Of a stretch of 64,000 nt of DNA, positions 46,844 through 60,993 are shown one piece after another (within the stretch, counting starts at the first letter, position 1; each line of letters starts with the position of its first letter). Under the pieces are notes generated by a model that was not told the origin of the DNA, ran no database searches, and saw only the letters and a program-made list of their open reading frames with translations. The translations under genes were made by a program, and so were the position numbers. Source of the stretch: Glycine soja (lineage: Eukaryota > Streptophyta > Magnoliopsida > Fabales > Fabaceae); contig NC_041004.1 in assembly GCF_004193775.1 (NCBI RefSeq), positions 35,736,411-35,800,410 of the forward strand, read 5' to 3'.

Positions 46844-47651
46844 ATGGCATCCAGTTCAATCTCAGCCTCTGGCTCATGGAGTGTTAAGGACAACAAGGCC
46901 TTTGAAAAGGCTTTAGCTGTTTATGACAAGGACACTCCTGACCGTTGGTACAATGTTGCTCATGCTGTTGGTGGCAAAACTCCAGAGGAAGTGAAAAGGC
47001 ACTACGAACTCCTTGTTCAGGATGTTAAGCATATTGAGTCTGGACGTGTGCCATTCCCAAATTACAAGAAAACTACTTCAGGGTCAACTGATCAGGAGGA
47101 AAAAAGGTATCATTCCCTTTATACATTTGTGTTTGTTTGATCCGTATAAGAATAGAAGGCAGATATTAAGAAAAGTTGATAACAACGCACCTTACTTAAC
47201 CATCTGAGTTACATCTTTAATCTTATACATTAATAGTGTCATATTCCTACATGTTGCTTTTCAAACAATGCTGCTATCTCTGCACAGAATAATCTTTTTC
47301 CCACAAGAAAGCAGAAGTTTATGCAATAGTTAAAATTAAGCAAATGCTAACCAACCAGTTTCCTTGGAGTAATAGTTAAGGAAGTAGAATTAAAGAGCAA
47401 GTTTTTATTTTTTATTATTAAAATATGTAAAAATACGTTCTCTTATGATTTCAAAATATACTCTCACATTATTTTTAATAAAACATTTCTGCTTTTAACT
47501 CTTTCCATACCGGGTGCTCCTAACTGATTAGTAAGACCCTTAAAATTATGCCTAACAACTATGCACCCGACAAATTTATTTGATCTTCAAGACTCTAATA
47601 TTTGATTTTCTTTCTTTCAGGCTGAGGAATTTGAATTTGAACCTCCAGTGA
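46844..47651 (+). CDS. RL: RADIALIS-like single-repeat MYB (SANT) protein
   Basis: Two exons, 46844-47106 and 47621-47651, join at AG/GTATCA and TTTCAG/G to give 97 residues. Ser-rich start ([14 protein letters not shown]), then one SANT/MYB repeat (about 10-65) with W13, W36 in [19 protein letters not shown], and [11 protein letters not shown], followed by the family signature GRVPFPNY and an EEKRLRN tail that ends LNLQ. Length and the short last exon match plant RADIALIS-like/RSM proteins. In Antirrhinum, RADIALIS competes with MYB partners of DIVARICATA to set floral asymmetry; relatives act in nuclear MYB-interaction modules in development. ATG 46844 is chosen because upstream in-frame codons in the leader are hydrophobic and unlike the family. 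Gene appears intact. Confidence 0.93.
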
Positions 47652-50600
47652 CCCCCCTCAAGAACAACAAATTGATTTTCTAATTTTCATATCAACCAAC
47701 ATCATTAATTTCCAGCATCCCTGGTAGTACTACGTGGTGTTATGTCACACATAATTGCTAGTGCAATAGCATCTTAGGCTATATTAGTCATCATAAGAAT
47801 CATATGTCCCGTGATTCCATCTGGTACTTTCTTGTCGTTGAAGCTTCCTCTTGAAAGGGTCAACGACCGTTTCAGTTCCTCATCGTCCTAAATAAATTTA
47901 TAATTTTATAATATGCTTAATTTATTATCATAACGCTTTTTTTTATTTATAGGCAACTTTATTATCATAACGTATATCAGTTACCTTATTCTTGAATAAC
48001 ACAGAGCAATTAGTTCCCTAGAGGAATCTAATCCCAGTGATGAATAATTAGTAACTGCTGGCAAAATATATTTTTTTGGTGAAACTGGCAAAATAATTAA
48101 TTATCAAGAAAAAGAGACACGTAAACCTTTTTACTAGCATGCCATTTATAAGTCACTGTGCTGATTTTGATTTTTCCATAATAGGAACATTATTATAGAA
48201 CTGGAATTACTCATACATGTTCTCTATGAAACCATAGCCATTAGAACCCAAAATGATCAAAGAGGCGGGAAAATTTGCTTTAAATTAAGGGCTAAGCTTA
48301 AAAATAAAAACTTGATTAGTAACCAAAGTTTCTCATTTCTTTTGGACAACAAAGTTCTGCAGTAACATGAATTCTTTTTTCTTTTTTTAAACAAAAAACA
48401 TGAATTCTTTTTTTAAGACAGTGGTTTTATAGTAAGTACTGCACACCTTGTAGACGCAATCATTGCCTTCTATAATGCTTAATAGTGGACTAAAAATGAC
48501 ATGGAGAGGAAAGAAATAATAAAGGACCAGACAAGATAAAGAGAAAAAAGTAGGAAAAAAATTCTCTCTACTTATTTATATGGATAAAAATAGTAGAAAT
48601 AAATACATTATATAAAAAAGTTATATTAATTAAAGAAGTAAATTTAACTTAATAGAAATTATACTTTTCATTATTTTTCTTAATTAACATAAAATTATTA
48701 TTATTCAAAAACATAAACAAAAAAGATTGATTCTCTCCATTGCATGTCCCATTTAGGAAAAAATATATATTTGGAACCCACAGCATCATTTCCTTCATAC
48801 TTTTTATCTCAAAAATTGAAATTTGATATTTCTATATATCTAAATGTCATTATAATAATGCCAGAAATATGAAGTAGAAGAAGAAGAAAGAATAATGATG
48901 TTTTATGCATATATTATTAATAATAAGAACGTTGTTTTATGCTGATGTTTTCAAAAAATTAAAAAATATAATACATCTTGATTTATTGAGTTACAGAAAA
49001 ATCCAAAGTTTTTCGTATTAATAATAATAATAATAATAAAAGTTGAATTAAAATTTATGATAGAATGACGAAATTTGAAGAGATGTCATATTCCAATACA
49101 TTTTAAACTCTTGTGTTTAAATTTTATTGGGTCACTTAAACATAAAAATCTATTATTGCATGGCATCAAATTTATCAATAAAGAATGAAAAGGCCCTTTT
49201 AATTTCCCTGTCTTTTTTTTTTTGGTAGATTAGAAGTTGTGTTGAAGTGGTTGTCTCTATCTGAGATTATAAACCTCTTAATATGTTATTTCTTTGTTTT
49301 GTTTTTGAGTATATTAATTAATATGCTGTTCTCGGATTAGTATTATAGCCGTACGCTCCAAACGCCGTGACCCTCTATTATGTATTTCACTGCTCAAGTG
49401 CTCATAGATGTTATAAAATCATTCACGTGATTATACGTACTGCTGTGTTCATAAAACATTTAACTTTTTTTTATAGAAATAAAATAAAATACATTATTTT
49501 CTTCCGTAGATTAAGGCTTACGCATAATTAAGCAGAAACAAATCGCAAAAGTTGTAATTATAGTAATTATATATAGATTAGAGATAGGGTTATCCGGTCG
49601 GACAGGTTAAAGCGAAGAAAATCGAACTCTATTAAGATGCCATAGCCCTAGGTCGGTTAGTTCAACAACCTCTGCCTTGACACTATATAATGTTAATGGT
49701 CGCTTAAACAGGGAACAATTATTTTCTTTTTTTATTGTTATTGCAATTGCACAAAACTTTGGTAAGGGAGGGAGAGGATAGGTGCAGGGAGATGGGGAAC
49801 CGGCACGAGTGCTGCTACAACTTTGACAAGCATACACAATTATACAAATAACATAAAATGAAAGTTGAAGTATTATTTTCTTATGTAATATTTGACACTT
49901 TATATACTTTTTACTTATTAGACAAAACATAAAGTAAATTTAAATCAACAACGATTAAGAACTCAAATAAAGATGACAACATGAAAATAAAACTAATAAA
50001 AGGAGGTTTTGATTCTCAAGGATCTAGATTGCGGAAAAACATTGTGAGAAACATTGATAATAAATTAATGTTGGGGTTTAATTTCATTAAACCATTCTCT
50101 CATGCATACACAAACTATTAACCAATGTTTATCATCCTTTTATTATCACCAACTCATAAAAATGCTCAATCCCTAACTCCTTACAAGAAGAGCCCAAGTC
50201 CCTTAACTAAACTATCAATTCCTTGCATAGCTTAGCCAAGTTACTTGCTTTAAGAAAAGAAGTCAAAGATGACTAATGGGTCTTACTCTATTTCTAGCAA
50301 TAATACCCATTAGGTGCTCTTCTCTGGTTCATAGTTCAAATACATTTTCCAATCGCATTTAAACCATAAAATCAAACAAATGGGTGATCAAGCCAAAACA
50401 AACATTAAGCAAAAAGGAAAATACTTAACGGTGAATAATAAACATCTATTAATAACTCAATAGAAATACATGAGTTTGAGTTTAGTTACATCAAATCCCA
50501 ACAAGGGAGAGATTAACCACTCATGGGTGAGAGGAGCAACAAAAATGATAGAGAAGAGATGAAGGTGGAAAATGGAGGAAGGAAAGTCTCACACAACTGC

Positions 50601-51080
50601 ACACCAACCAAAACCTAGGTTTCAAGAGAATGTTTTCTTCTCTTGCAAAAACCCCATTTAATGCTCTGTTTTCTATCCAAAAAGTGTCAGCGTGACATTT
50701 CTGGCCTGGTGAGCACAACTTCTTGTTAGACACACGACATCTCAGAAACTGTGATAACTACTAACTCTCTTTGGCTCGACGCACACCTTTATGTGTGGCT
50801 AGGCCATAATTAAAAATATTTTCTTTTTGACTTTGAATCATCCTCTTTTAATAGTACGCTTCGAAACCTTTACTTAAAACATAGGAAAACATAAAAATTG
50901 ACTTTAAAATCTAAACATACTATTATTCTTTATATAGAATTCATCCTTTATATTATTCTTGTGGGGGCATTATGTAAATGAGGCCAAGCGTCATTTTATA
51001 ATATCGTAAGAATAATTATATGTATAAGATTAATGGTGAGGGGGATGAAAAATAATAAATATGAGAAATTTCTATTTCTC

Positions 51081-51083
<3 letters not shown>
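47652..51083. other. Intergenic DNA, partly repeat-like
   Basis: No gene supported. About 49,980-50,780 is less AT-rich and reads, on the minus strand, like the non-coding part of a retroelement or an untranslated leader, but no termini or coding motifs were found. Frames at 49607-49930 and 50521-50733 were not recognised. Confidence 0.45.

Positions 51084-51179
<96 letters not shown>
51084..51179. repeat. Compound microsatellite (AT)n(AGAT)n(AG)n
   Basis: About 23 AT units, then about eight AGAT units, then about nine AG units, then a short AGAT run. Open frames across it are artefacts. Confidence 0.95.
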
Positions 51180-51324
51180 TAGATAGATGAATGAAGAGAC
51201 AAATTCTTTTACTCTTTAAAAATAAGGGGACTAATGAAGTTGTGAAAAATTCCAATTCTCATTCTCATTTCATCTGTTAAAAAAATCCTTTGAGATAGAG
51301 AACGTGAGAGATTTCTTATATGCC

Positions 51325-54300
51325 CACTATAACAAAAAGAAAGTCTTTTAAAGATGATTTTTTTTAACACTTTTTATGATGATTTTTAACCATCTTTAAA
51401 TCTATTCTCGTGAAAAAGTGTATTTTTTTATGACGATTTTTAAATCGTCTTAGAATGTTAATTTTTACATTAGTTTTTTTAAAAATCATCTTACAATGTG
51501 TTATTTTTTGTTTTAAAATATTCAAAAATGTGAGAATTTAAAGAAGATTTTTCTAAAAAAACATCTTGGGAAATATACATTCCAAGATAGTTTTTTTAAA
51601 ATCATCTTAGAATATACATTTTGTAAGACAATTTTTTTGCACATATCTCTTAATATCATGCACAATAGAATTTCATTTTGCCATTGTGCAAGATAGCTGG
51701 GTTTTTCTAAATTTTCAATCCTACAAACTCATGCTAGCTACAAGTCAAGCAGCAAGTGAGGAAGAGTCTAGCATTCCCCATTGTTTTAAAGCATAGTTCG
51801 ACTAATTACAAATAACAAAGAATTTGTGCTTCTTCAATAACAACTATAATATTTATCATGTATAAACTACTAAGCTTAAGAAATCCACAAACAGAAACAA
51901 AAACAGAAACTTAAACATGACCACAATCAGAATCATCAATGTAGTTCATGTTCAAAGTTGAGCCACAACTAAAGGCCAATAAAATTCAGCAAAACAAACA
52001 CCGAATTTGTTAGATTTTAAACAACGAATTGGGTTCGTATATTTCTAAGCACAAACAAACTAGTACAAATCTGGCTAAATTGCATCAAGTTTTCTAAAAG
52101 GCTATTAGACAATGCATATAATCATTATTGGCCTAGGCTTATAATTATACAATAAATATGAACCTAGTAGCCAACTTTAAAAAATGACACTCTTCTTAAA
52201 GTTGCAGTCTACAATTGAAATCAACATCCATGTATAATGAAGATTATTTTGAACTTCATTAGAAAATGAGGAAATAAAAAATTCACCTCACAAATGAAAC
52301 TGCTAATGTACATAAATATAGCAGATCTACAAAAATGAAATGAAAGCATGAGTATGTTGCTGCATATACCCTCAAGAATGAACAGGTAATATAGCCTAGT
52401 GTCATGAATAAACAATTAATCACCCAAAAGACCTAGAAGGAGAACATATCAGATGGAAATTAAGTCATGTACCTTTCAACAACCCAATTCATGCCATAAG
52501 TTACTATCTCATGTAATCTCCCGAAGCTATCATTAGTTCATTACCAAACTATTTAATTTCATTGACATATTTCCAGCTTCCAGATTTCATGTAACAAAGA
52601 TTTTAAAAGCCTTATAATATAAAAAAGCCAAGATTGTGAATAATAAAAAAAAGGGTACAATTCAATAGTTTTGTAAAACTAAAGTTGTAACAAGTACAAC
52701 ACCATAATACTTCAATTTTGAAACATGAAACCATACATATGACTTAAAACAACACTAACATTCTCTCATTATAATATGTGGAACCTCAATGAGGCATAAC
52801 ATATTCTTACGGTAAGAAATAATTAAAAAGAAATTACTTCTATATGTTGCTAGAAAACCAAAATCATGATTCCTCTAAACCCAAGCTTTCAAACCATTTT
52901 ATATCCTATTTAATTCAAATCATTAAAACGTATCTTTGTTATCCATTTTATTAAAATGAAAAGCATCTTTCAAATATGAATGCATTAGGCTAAGACAAAT
53001 CATCCCCATTTTCATTGCATGAGTTGGAAATCATCGTAGCACCCATCTCAAATAAATTAGTTTGTAAAGCACTATTTCTTCCTACTTAGTCTAACCAAAA
53101 TTAATTAAAATTAATAGATTTGTTTGGGTTTAACTCCATAAAACAAAAATGAAGACTCTAAAAATAGAGTTGGAGTCCTATATTACAAATTGAGACTATG
53201 TGATTCGTTAGTTCATTTTAAGAACCAAATATTTCACAAAAATAATCTTCTATGTTCAACCCACTCATACACTACAATTATTCAATTATTCCCTTAAAAT
53301 TCAGCTATTAACAACCAAGAGCTGGCCATAGTAGCAGAAGTGGATATATACCAATAGGGGAGGATAACCAAAACCATTCAAAAACAAAGAAACATAATAT
53401 GTAGCTTTATCATGTATTAGGATCACATTCGGGTAACATTGAAAGAACAAAGTTTTTGAGTGACAAACTCCTAAAAGCATCATGTAAAGGCCATAGAATC
53501 AACGAGTATCCCATAAATAAATAAATAAATAAAAGTCACCATATTCATGCACAATTACACATTAAAATTAATAAAATTTTGTCCATCCCGACATCCATAC
53601 AACAAGATAACAAAGAAAAATCCAGTTGAAGTCTTTCATAAACCTAAGTCCTTTAAACCAAATCATATTGCATTAAATCAGGAGATCCAACTTTCAAGCT
53701 ATTAATCCAGTCAAGATTTTATATTCCTTTTTTTTTAATTCAAATTGAGCTATCTATCTCAATCATTAAATCTACAAAGTTCCGGAAATGAAAAATTCAT
53801 CATCCCTAAAGAACACAGAATAATACATATAGACACATGCAAGACATTACACAAAACTAATATTCAAACTAAACAATAAAACAGGAATAACACTAATGAG
53901 AGTGATTAAAAAAATATACAAATTCAAGGTCATGATAACTCTGATTCTGTGTATAGGGAAGCCCAAATGCATGAAGAATAAAAGGCACTCATTACTTGGC
54001 ACTTAGTTAACTTTCTGCTAGCAATACTTTTCCTTCGGGCCATGTCAAGTGTCAACTAATTCTTCTTTGCTTATGAGAAACTACCATCAAAATTTGTTTG
54101 GGAATCCACAACCCCACCACCTTTTTCTGCAAACCCCTAATTAAAAAGAGAGTATAATAAACACAAACAGTTTCTGGGCAAAAATGAAAGAAAAAGAGAG
54201 TCAAAGAGTGTGAGAGCATTGAAAGAGGGAGGGTGAGCGTAAGAGAGTGCGAGATTGGAGGGAGAGTGAGAGAGGGCGACAGAAAAATTAAAATTAAAAC

Positions 54301-54564
54301 TAGCATTTCTTAAGACTATTGTACTAAAACCGTTGTGGAAATCATTCTAAAATATTGTATGTGCACAATAGAAATTATTTTAAGACGATTTTACTAAAAT
54401 CATAAGATGATTTCTAAAAAATCCTCGTGAAATTATAGTTTCTAAGATGATTATTAAAAAATTGTCATTAAATTATTATTTTTATTTAAAAAAATGTTAC
54501 CGTGTTATTTTTTACAATAATTTTTGCTCAACCGATGTTAAATTAAAAACACATTTGTGTAGTG
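51325..54564. mobile_element. Non-autonomous CACTA element, 3.2 kb
   Basis: Begins CACTATAACAAAAAGAAAGT and ends in TTTGTGTAGTG, whose complement begins CACTACACAAATG: the CACTA hallmark. The first about 280 bp and last about 270 bp carry subterminal repeats of AAGATGATTTTT / AAGACGATTTT in both orientations, as usual for transposase-binding regions of this superfamily. The middle has no recognisable transposase. Flanking triplets (GCC and TAT) do not match, so either the target duplication has mutated or the ends are shifted. Confidence 0.72.
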
Positions 54565-54809
54565 TATATTAGTGAAAATTAAGAGGTAACCTTTTAAGAG
54601 GGTAGGATTATTTGAGAATTAGAAATATATTGTTTGGATTAGGACATTTCAAATAATATTCTAATTAGAGTTACGACCAACTTAGGAAGTGTATTATGTT
54701 CTTAGAACTCGCTTCCCCTTTTCATATATGTACATCTTTCTGTTAGGTGTATCTTTTACATGTGGTTATATATTTTTTGAAAATCTTATGCTAAGTATTC
54801 ATTTACATT

Positions 54810-55967
54810 TGATAACTGCTAAATATGAGTTATTTTGATAATAAAAATATCTTTAAAAATATTTATTTAGCAGTTATCTTTGATTTAAATATTAAGATTT
54901 GATATTTTTCTTATTTATGGCTTGCAGATATGAAAAAGAGAGATTAAAAGAGAAAAAGATTGAAAAAATATCCAAAATATCAGAAAGTCTTAGAACAAAT
55001 CCGAAAAATATCAAAAAAATATCACTGAGGAGATTTTTAGCATTAGATCCAAGTCCACTCCAACAACTATAAAAGAGAGTCAAGCCAAGGAGGAGAAACA
55101 CCACATTTACTCCCTTTCTTTCACCTCTCTTATCTCATTAGTTCTTATACCCTATCCATTGTAAAGTCCTCAATGATTATGAGTGGTTAAACCCCAAGTT
55201 AGGGCCTGACAGGCCTAAAAGCCAAGCGATGTATATGCAAAGGTATTTTTTATTATATTATCTTTTATGCTTTTATCTTACATTATTCATCTTTATATTC
55301 TGTTAGGGGTTAGACGCTCGGGAAATGGTAATTTCTAAATAAGATTTAAGGAAGGTATACATGCATTGGTTTTAGAGGTTAGATGCTTGGAAGAGGGTAA
55401 CTTTTAATAGAACAAAAAGAAAGGATTTCATAGAAAAGTCATTACTAGACATAGAATGATTATTTTATGCCCATGCATTCTTGCAAACATCTCATACTTG
55501 ATGCATTTGTTTGAGTCTTTGTAAAGAAATTTGGGAGATAGATAAATAAAATAGGTTTGTCATCCTGAGAAATCAGGGAAAAGTAAATGAATAGAATAGA
55601 TGTGAGTAGAATAGAATCACCTCACCTAGCTTGATAAATAAAAGTCATAAACTCATACATATTAGGTAAATGCTAGATCCCAACATTATAACGCTCTCAT
55701 TTTATTTTATTTTTATCTTTTATTTATCTAATCTTATCTTTTCTTATTTTTATCTTTATCTTTTATTTTTCTTATCTTTTACTTTTATTTTCTTATTTTC
55801 TTCTTCTTCTATCTTTATCATCTTTTAATTTAAATATTTTATTTTTATCTTTAAATTTTTATCTTATCTACTATATTTTATTATCTTTATTTTAAATTTT
55901 TTATCAATTGTTTTTAAATTGGGTTTGTATTAATCTAAGTACAAATAAAATCCCCGTGAATTTGACA
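54810..55967 (+). mobile_element. LTR-like sequence
   Basis: May begin TGATAACTGCTAAATATGAG and end CCGTGAATTTGACA, with a TATAAAAGAG box at about 55070 followed by a leader-like region and a pyrimidine-rich 3' part. This is the U3-R-U5 arrangement of a legume LTR. No coding region or target duplication was found; solo LTR or remnant. Ends are tentative. Confidence 0.4.
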
Positions 55968-56126
55968 CTCGAATTTCTAAGTTTAAAAAAATTGGAGGTG
56001 GCCTTGGCCACTCCAAGTCACCCTTGGCTCTACCATTGTGTGAGTGCGAATATTTATATACCAATCCACTAACATATATCTTTGTAAAATTCAGAAAACA
56101 AAAATACATTCATTTTTTTAATCCAA

Positions 56127-56149
56127 CCCCCCCCCCCCCCCCCCCCCCC
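56127..56149. repeat. Poly(C) tract of 23 bases
   Basis: Uninterrupted run of C, rare in such AT-rich DNA. The length may be unreliable in any assembly. Confidence 0.9.
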
Positions 56150-56159
56150 AAATAAACAA

Positions 56160-57160
56160 AAAGAAACTATAAATTGTAAGCTTGTGCATGGCACATCCGA
56201 CCATTGAACCTTGACTATTACTTCGTTGTTATCATATAAACTTGTATTAAGTATAAAAAAAAAAAAACAAACTAAGACTGATGCTAAGCCTAATCAACAT
56301 TATTACACCCTCACTATGAAACAAAAATTAATTTTCTAGAGTAAAGCTATTGATTAATGAACAAGGAGAATTTATCTATTAGTTCTCCAAGCCTTCTAAA
56401 CCTTACAAAGCCGATTATATGAATTATTAACTTTACTTTTTAATTTTACAAATAATGTTGAATGATCCATCAACAATTAAAAATCAAATAGACCCTAACC
56501 ATAAAAAAAATAAAATTCAAGTGATGAAGTAAGTTTTATCAGTACACATTTTCAAAATATATTTGTCGATTTACATAGTACCCATTCAAAATTACTATAA
56601 TCAGATAAATCATTTTTTTCTAGTTTAAATTATAAATGATGTTTTATTTTATTATTGTTTGTGTCCAATAATGATACATTGATTGATTATATGCCTACCG
56701 TGTTTAACTTTTCATGTATATGATTAGAAATTGAATCATAATGAATTTGCTTAAATTCCCTCGTTATTTTAGTTTTTTTTTTTAGTGAAGTGCAAAAAAC
56801 AACAACTATTTTATCTATAATAATATCTTATTTTAGTCACAAAATAATTGAAAGAAAAAAAATAAAACAACACAATTTTATAAAACAAAATTATTTAATA
56901 TGAAATGATTAAGCTATAATAAAGAATTTAAGATATATAGTATTAAAAGGTATAAATTATTGTTTGTTGGGTGTTATGATATTATATTATTTATTTATTT
57001 ACTAGTAGTAAATTTATATGCATTTTTACCTTCAAGCGTGTGAATCAACTATTATGCAAACATGTGTTTTGAAAACTGAACTGAATCATGGATCAAAAAA
57101 CTGGTGAACGGGTCCAGTGACCGATTCAAATAAATCACCAAACTGACTTGAAAAAGAAAT
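56160..57160. other. AT-rich intergenic DNA
   Basis: No gene or clear element seen. Confidence 0.5.
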
Positions 57161-57167
57161 CGGTCAA

Positions 57168-57560
57168 AGAATTAGAAAACCAGTCAAAAATTGACAAGCA
57201 AATGGCTTATTGTGGGTCAATGAAAAGTACTTAATATAAAATTATTTTGACGTTTTTTTCTTAAAAAAATGAAAACCAACCTAAAATATTTATCATTTTC
57301 TTTTTTTTATTCTAAATGGATCTTCTCATTATTTTTTTATTAACATAAACCAAACAACTAACTTGAAGAAAAACCAGTCAACGAATTGAAAAATTGGGTC
57401 AATAAAAATTGACAAAAAAACTGATTTATGATGGGTCAATGAAAAATACTTGATATAATGTCATTTAATTTTGACCTTTTTCCTTTTAAAAAATAAAAAT
57501 TAACGTAAAATATTTATCACATTCTTTTTTTATTCTAAATGAAACTTGCTATTATTTTGA
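57168..57560. repeat. Tandem duplication, about 230-bp unit
   Basis: Two diverged copies in the same orientation share, in order, GAAAAACCAGTCAA, ATTGACAA, TTATG(A/T)(T/G)GGGTCAATGAAAA, TACTT(A/G)ATATAA, AAAATATTTATCA and TTTTTTTATTCTAAATG. Non-coding; it lies just left of the broken RING-H2 gene. Confidence 0.75.
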
Positions 57561-57944
57561 TTAACAATTTACTTTTATTATTTTTTCCTTAATTTCAAAG
57601 GTTTAATCTTTTTAATTTATTTTTATTTAATCACATCTTAGTACTCTTGATTATTATTACTCTTGATGGACAGGCACATCTCATGGCTTATGGTTATGAC
57701 TTTTAATGAACAGTTACATCACGTCTTTGTGAATAGACTCATAATTTTATGAACATGAACATGTTGGGGATTATTTTAATATCAAAGTCAATGTTACACA
57801 TCAACACAAATACCTTTCGATCAGTTTTCCTTTCAAAATTCAATGGTCTTGCCCAGCCAAGAAATTTTGGAAAACGGTCCCTTGTACATGCAAGTGTACT
57901 TCCCACACCCAAAATCATTCCTAATCGATGCCTGACGTACGTGC

Positions 57945-58370
57945 ATGGTAACATATGCCAAATCCGTTGTTCAAAATCGTCTTCCTGGCTTTCATTATGA
58001 AAGTGATGCCTCGTTTTGTATTTTTACTTTGCTTTTGAATATTAGTATTTACAAGTTATATGATGAGAGCAACGATGACATCTATAACATGATCTTGATG
58101 GAGTCCGTGACCGTGAGAGAAGTTGAAACGGTTCCACTTCTTGCATCAAGCACGGCCATTGAATCTCTCGAGAAAGTCAAGTTAGAAGATGATGCTGGGA
58201 TAAAAAAAAAGAAGAAGAAAAGGTGCAGTATTTGTTTACATGAGTTTAAAGATAACGTGGAGGTCTCATCAATGTCATTTAATCATGTGTATCACCAAGA
58301 ATGCATCATCACATGACTAAAAATAAATCATGTGTGTCCTATACATATGTCCCAAACCCATGCCATTAGC
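57945..58370 (+). pseudogene. Broken RING-H2 finger gene
   Basis: The frame reads ESDASFCIFTLLLNISIYKL, then acidic and linker sequence with VREVETVPLLASSTAIESL, a Lys-rich run, and the start of a RING-H2 finger (CSICLHEFKDNVEVSSM..NHVYHQEC). Three defects are visible. The Cys expected just before NHVYH is Phe. The codon after HQECIIT is TGA (58314-58316), where relatives have Trp. After the stop the frame continues LKINHVCPIHM, so the last C-x-x-C has become C-x-x-H. RING-H2 proteins of this type are ubiquitin ligases; this copy should not fold a full zinc site. The 5' end was not resolved, and no intron was assigned. Confidence 0.7.
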
Positions 58371-58379
58371 TATTGTTAT

Positions 58380-59363
58380 TCAGATTCAACGCCTTTATAT
58401 ATTAAAATCCAATTATATTACTTTTAAGATGTTATAATAGTTTCTTTATTAACTTATCAAATCGATCGGAACAAGTAGATCAATAAAATATATATAAAAA
58501 AATTCAAATAATCTACTACTTAATAATGACACAATATATTAATTTTTCTTTTTATTTTATTTTGATTAGATTTCCTTTCGATTTATATAGAATTTTTTCA
58601 TTAGAGAGGAGATCAATAGTTGGCCCCTATCTTGTGCTACGGACATGTCTATCTATTGAATAAGATATTATACCAATAAATATGATTTCGAGCGGTTTAG
58701 TTCGATTTAGGGAAATCGAACTATTTGATAAGTTATATATATGGACAATAGAATTATATAGTTTTTTTAAAATTATTCTTGTTTAGTTTAGTTTAAGATT
58801 CTGCTTAGTAAAACCAATAGGTTTAATTGTATTTTTAATTCTTATAATTTATCAAATAGGTGATTGTTTCAATTACTTGTCATATAAAATCTCACATTTT
58901 AAAAATTAATTCAATTCGATCCAACATTTAATTTACCATCATCTTAACGACGTTAGGTGACATGAATTTCATTTAAACTTTAAGTTAGGGTTTAAACTCA
59001 CTATTTTCTGCCTTAAGACACTTAATTCTGTTTCTTTGTTTTTCTTATTCATAAAAAACCAAAATGTACATATATTTACTATTTTATATTACTAAAAAAA
59101 TAATTTATACAATATAATAAAACCAAATAAACGATGATTTATAATTTTAACATTATATATATTAAACAATCCTTTTACTCGTGCAATGCATGGAGCTTGT
59201 TTCATTTTGAGTGTAAATTATAATAGATAGTTAAATTAAAATTTATATTTAATAGACATAAATAATATGACAAAAAATAAAACACATATAAGTATCTTTT
59301 GAGAAGAATGTATAGTAAACAAATAAATTATAAAAGAATTAATGTTCAATAAGTTTTGACCAA

Positions 59364-59446
<83 letters not shown>

Positions 59447-60620
59447 TGAAATGAAGTGGATAACATTGTATTTGACGAAAGATATATATGCATGAAATGA
59501 AGTTGCATACATTAATTATATGATTAATACTAAAATTAAAATACAAAATTGATGCTTTAGGTTCTAAAAAATAAATTATAATAAGTATAAGAAATATGTA
59601 AAAATTGTTAACGTACATTTATTGGACATAAAACTAAAGTACAAATAATACAATTGATTAAACATGTTATAGAATATATAAAAACAATGGACCCTAAATA
59701 AGTTAAGAAATATTACATTACAACAACAAATTTAAAATATGTGTAAATATTTTATTAATACTATCATATTTTAAAAATAAAATATTTAAATATTAATGTT
59801 ACAAAATATTACGTTACAATAACATATTTCAAATATAGGTATAAATATTTTTATTAATACTATTTAAATAATTGCAAAGTCATGGTCAAATTTTTTTTTT
59901 GAAAGATTAAATACAATTTTTTAAAGACTTCTTAATTAATTAAATTAATTCATTAGCATTAAACAATTTAATATTAAAAATAGAATTTATTAATTACAAT
60001 AAATAAGACTTTCATATGACTAGTCATTAAACAATAAAATGCATATTACACATCCCATTCAACAACAAAAAAATGCATATTACAAATCCAATTTGAGAAA
60101 CACATTAAATAATTGTTGAAAATAAAATATATCAATTAATAATGAAGAATTTTTAAATGAATCCTTAAATTATAACATTTAGACTTCGATAAAATATTGG
60201 TAAAGTATTTTATTTTATTTTAAACAATAAATATTATTTTTTATGTGATATCATTATTTAAAAATTAAAACTTATAACTATAATAATGAATTCCCATATT
60301 CAAAAATTTTAATTGTAATAACATTATTTTGTTTTGATTTTAATTATTTTTAGAATAAAAAATAAAATTGTTGAAAATAAATTACTCGTTTTATTTTATT
60401 TTTGTATATGAAATATTATTTTTAAAATAAAATAAGTAAGTAGCATAAATGAAGTGATCATTTATATCTATATTATATATTATACATTTATAACTCATTT
60501 TGAAGAAAAGTTTTGTCATGTGTCTTCCAAGTACTCTTACTAGTTAATTTTCATTTTTCTTGTGCGTATTTGTACATGTAATATAAATAAAAGATTTGAA
60601 TTTAAATACTTAATATTTGA
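58380..60620. other. AT-rich intergenic DNA
   Basis: No gene supported. It holds the long (TA)n tract at 59366-59443 and low-complexity sequence. Confidence 0.5.
59366..59443. repeat. Long (TA)n microsatellite
   Basis: About 38 uninterrupted TA units, the longest in the window. The overlapping open frames are artefacts. Confidence 0.95.
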
Positions 60621-60993
60621 ATTATAACTTAAGGGGGCGTTTGTTTTAGGATAATTTTTTTTAGTCCCACGAACATATTTTTTTCTGGAAATATAACATG
60701 AAAATTTTATTTCATGTATTATTAAAAAAATGTGTTTTTATTAATTATTAAAATTGGTTGAAATTATTTTTTATATTCCCATGAATGATTAAAACATATG
60801 TTTAGTTGAGTTATTTTTTTTCTAGAAATATATATTATATTATAATTACTAAAATAACTTTTTTACGAAAATTCTTGTTACACCCCTTGTTTCCTCTTCA
60901 TGTGTTCCACGGTTACAATAATTGAAAGAGAAGCAAAAATTACCTATTAAAAAATGAGCATTGGAAGTAAAGGAAAAATCATTGTAAAATGTA

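Noticed and set aside
59236..59618. Frames with long Tyr-Ile runs
   Set aside because: They translate the (TA)n microsatellite; the same applies to 50996-51202.
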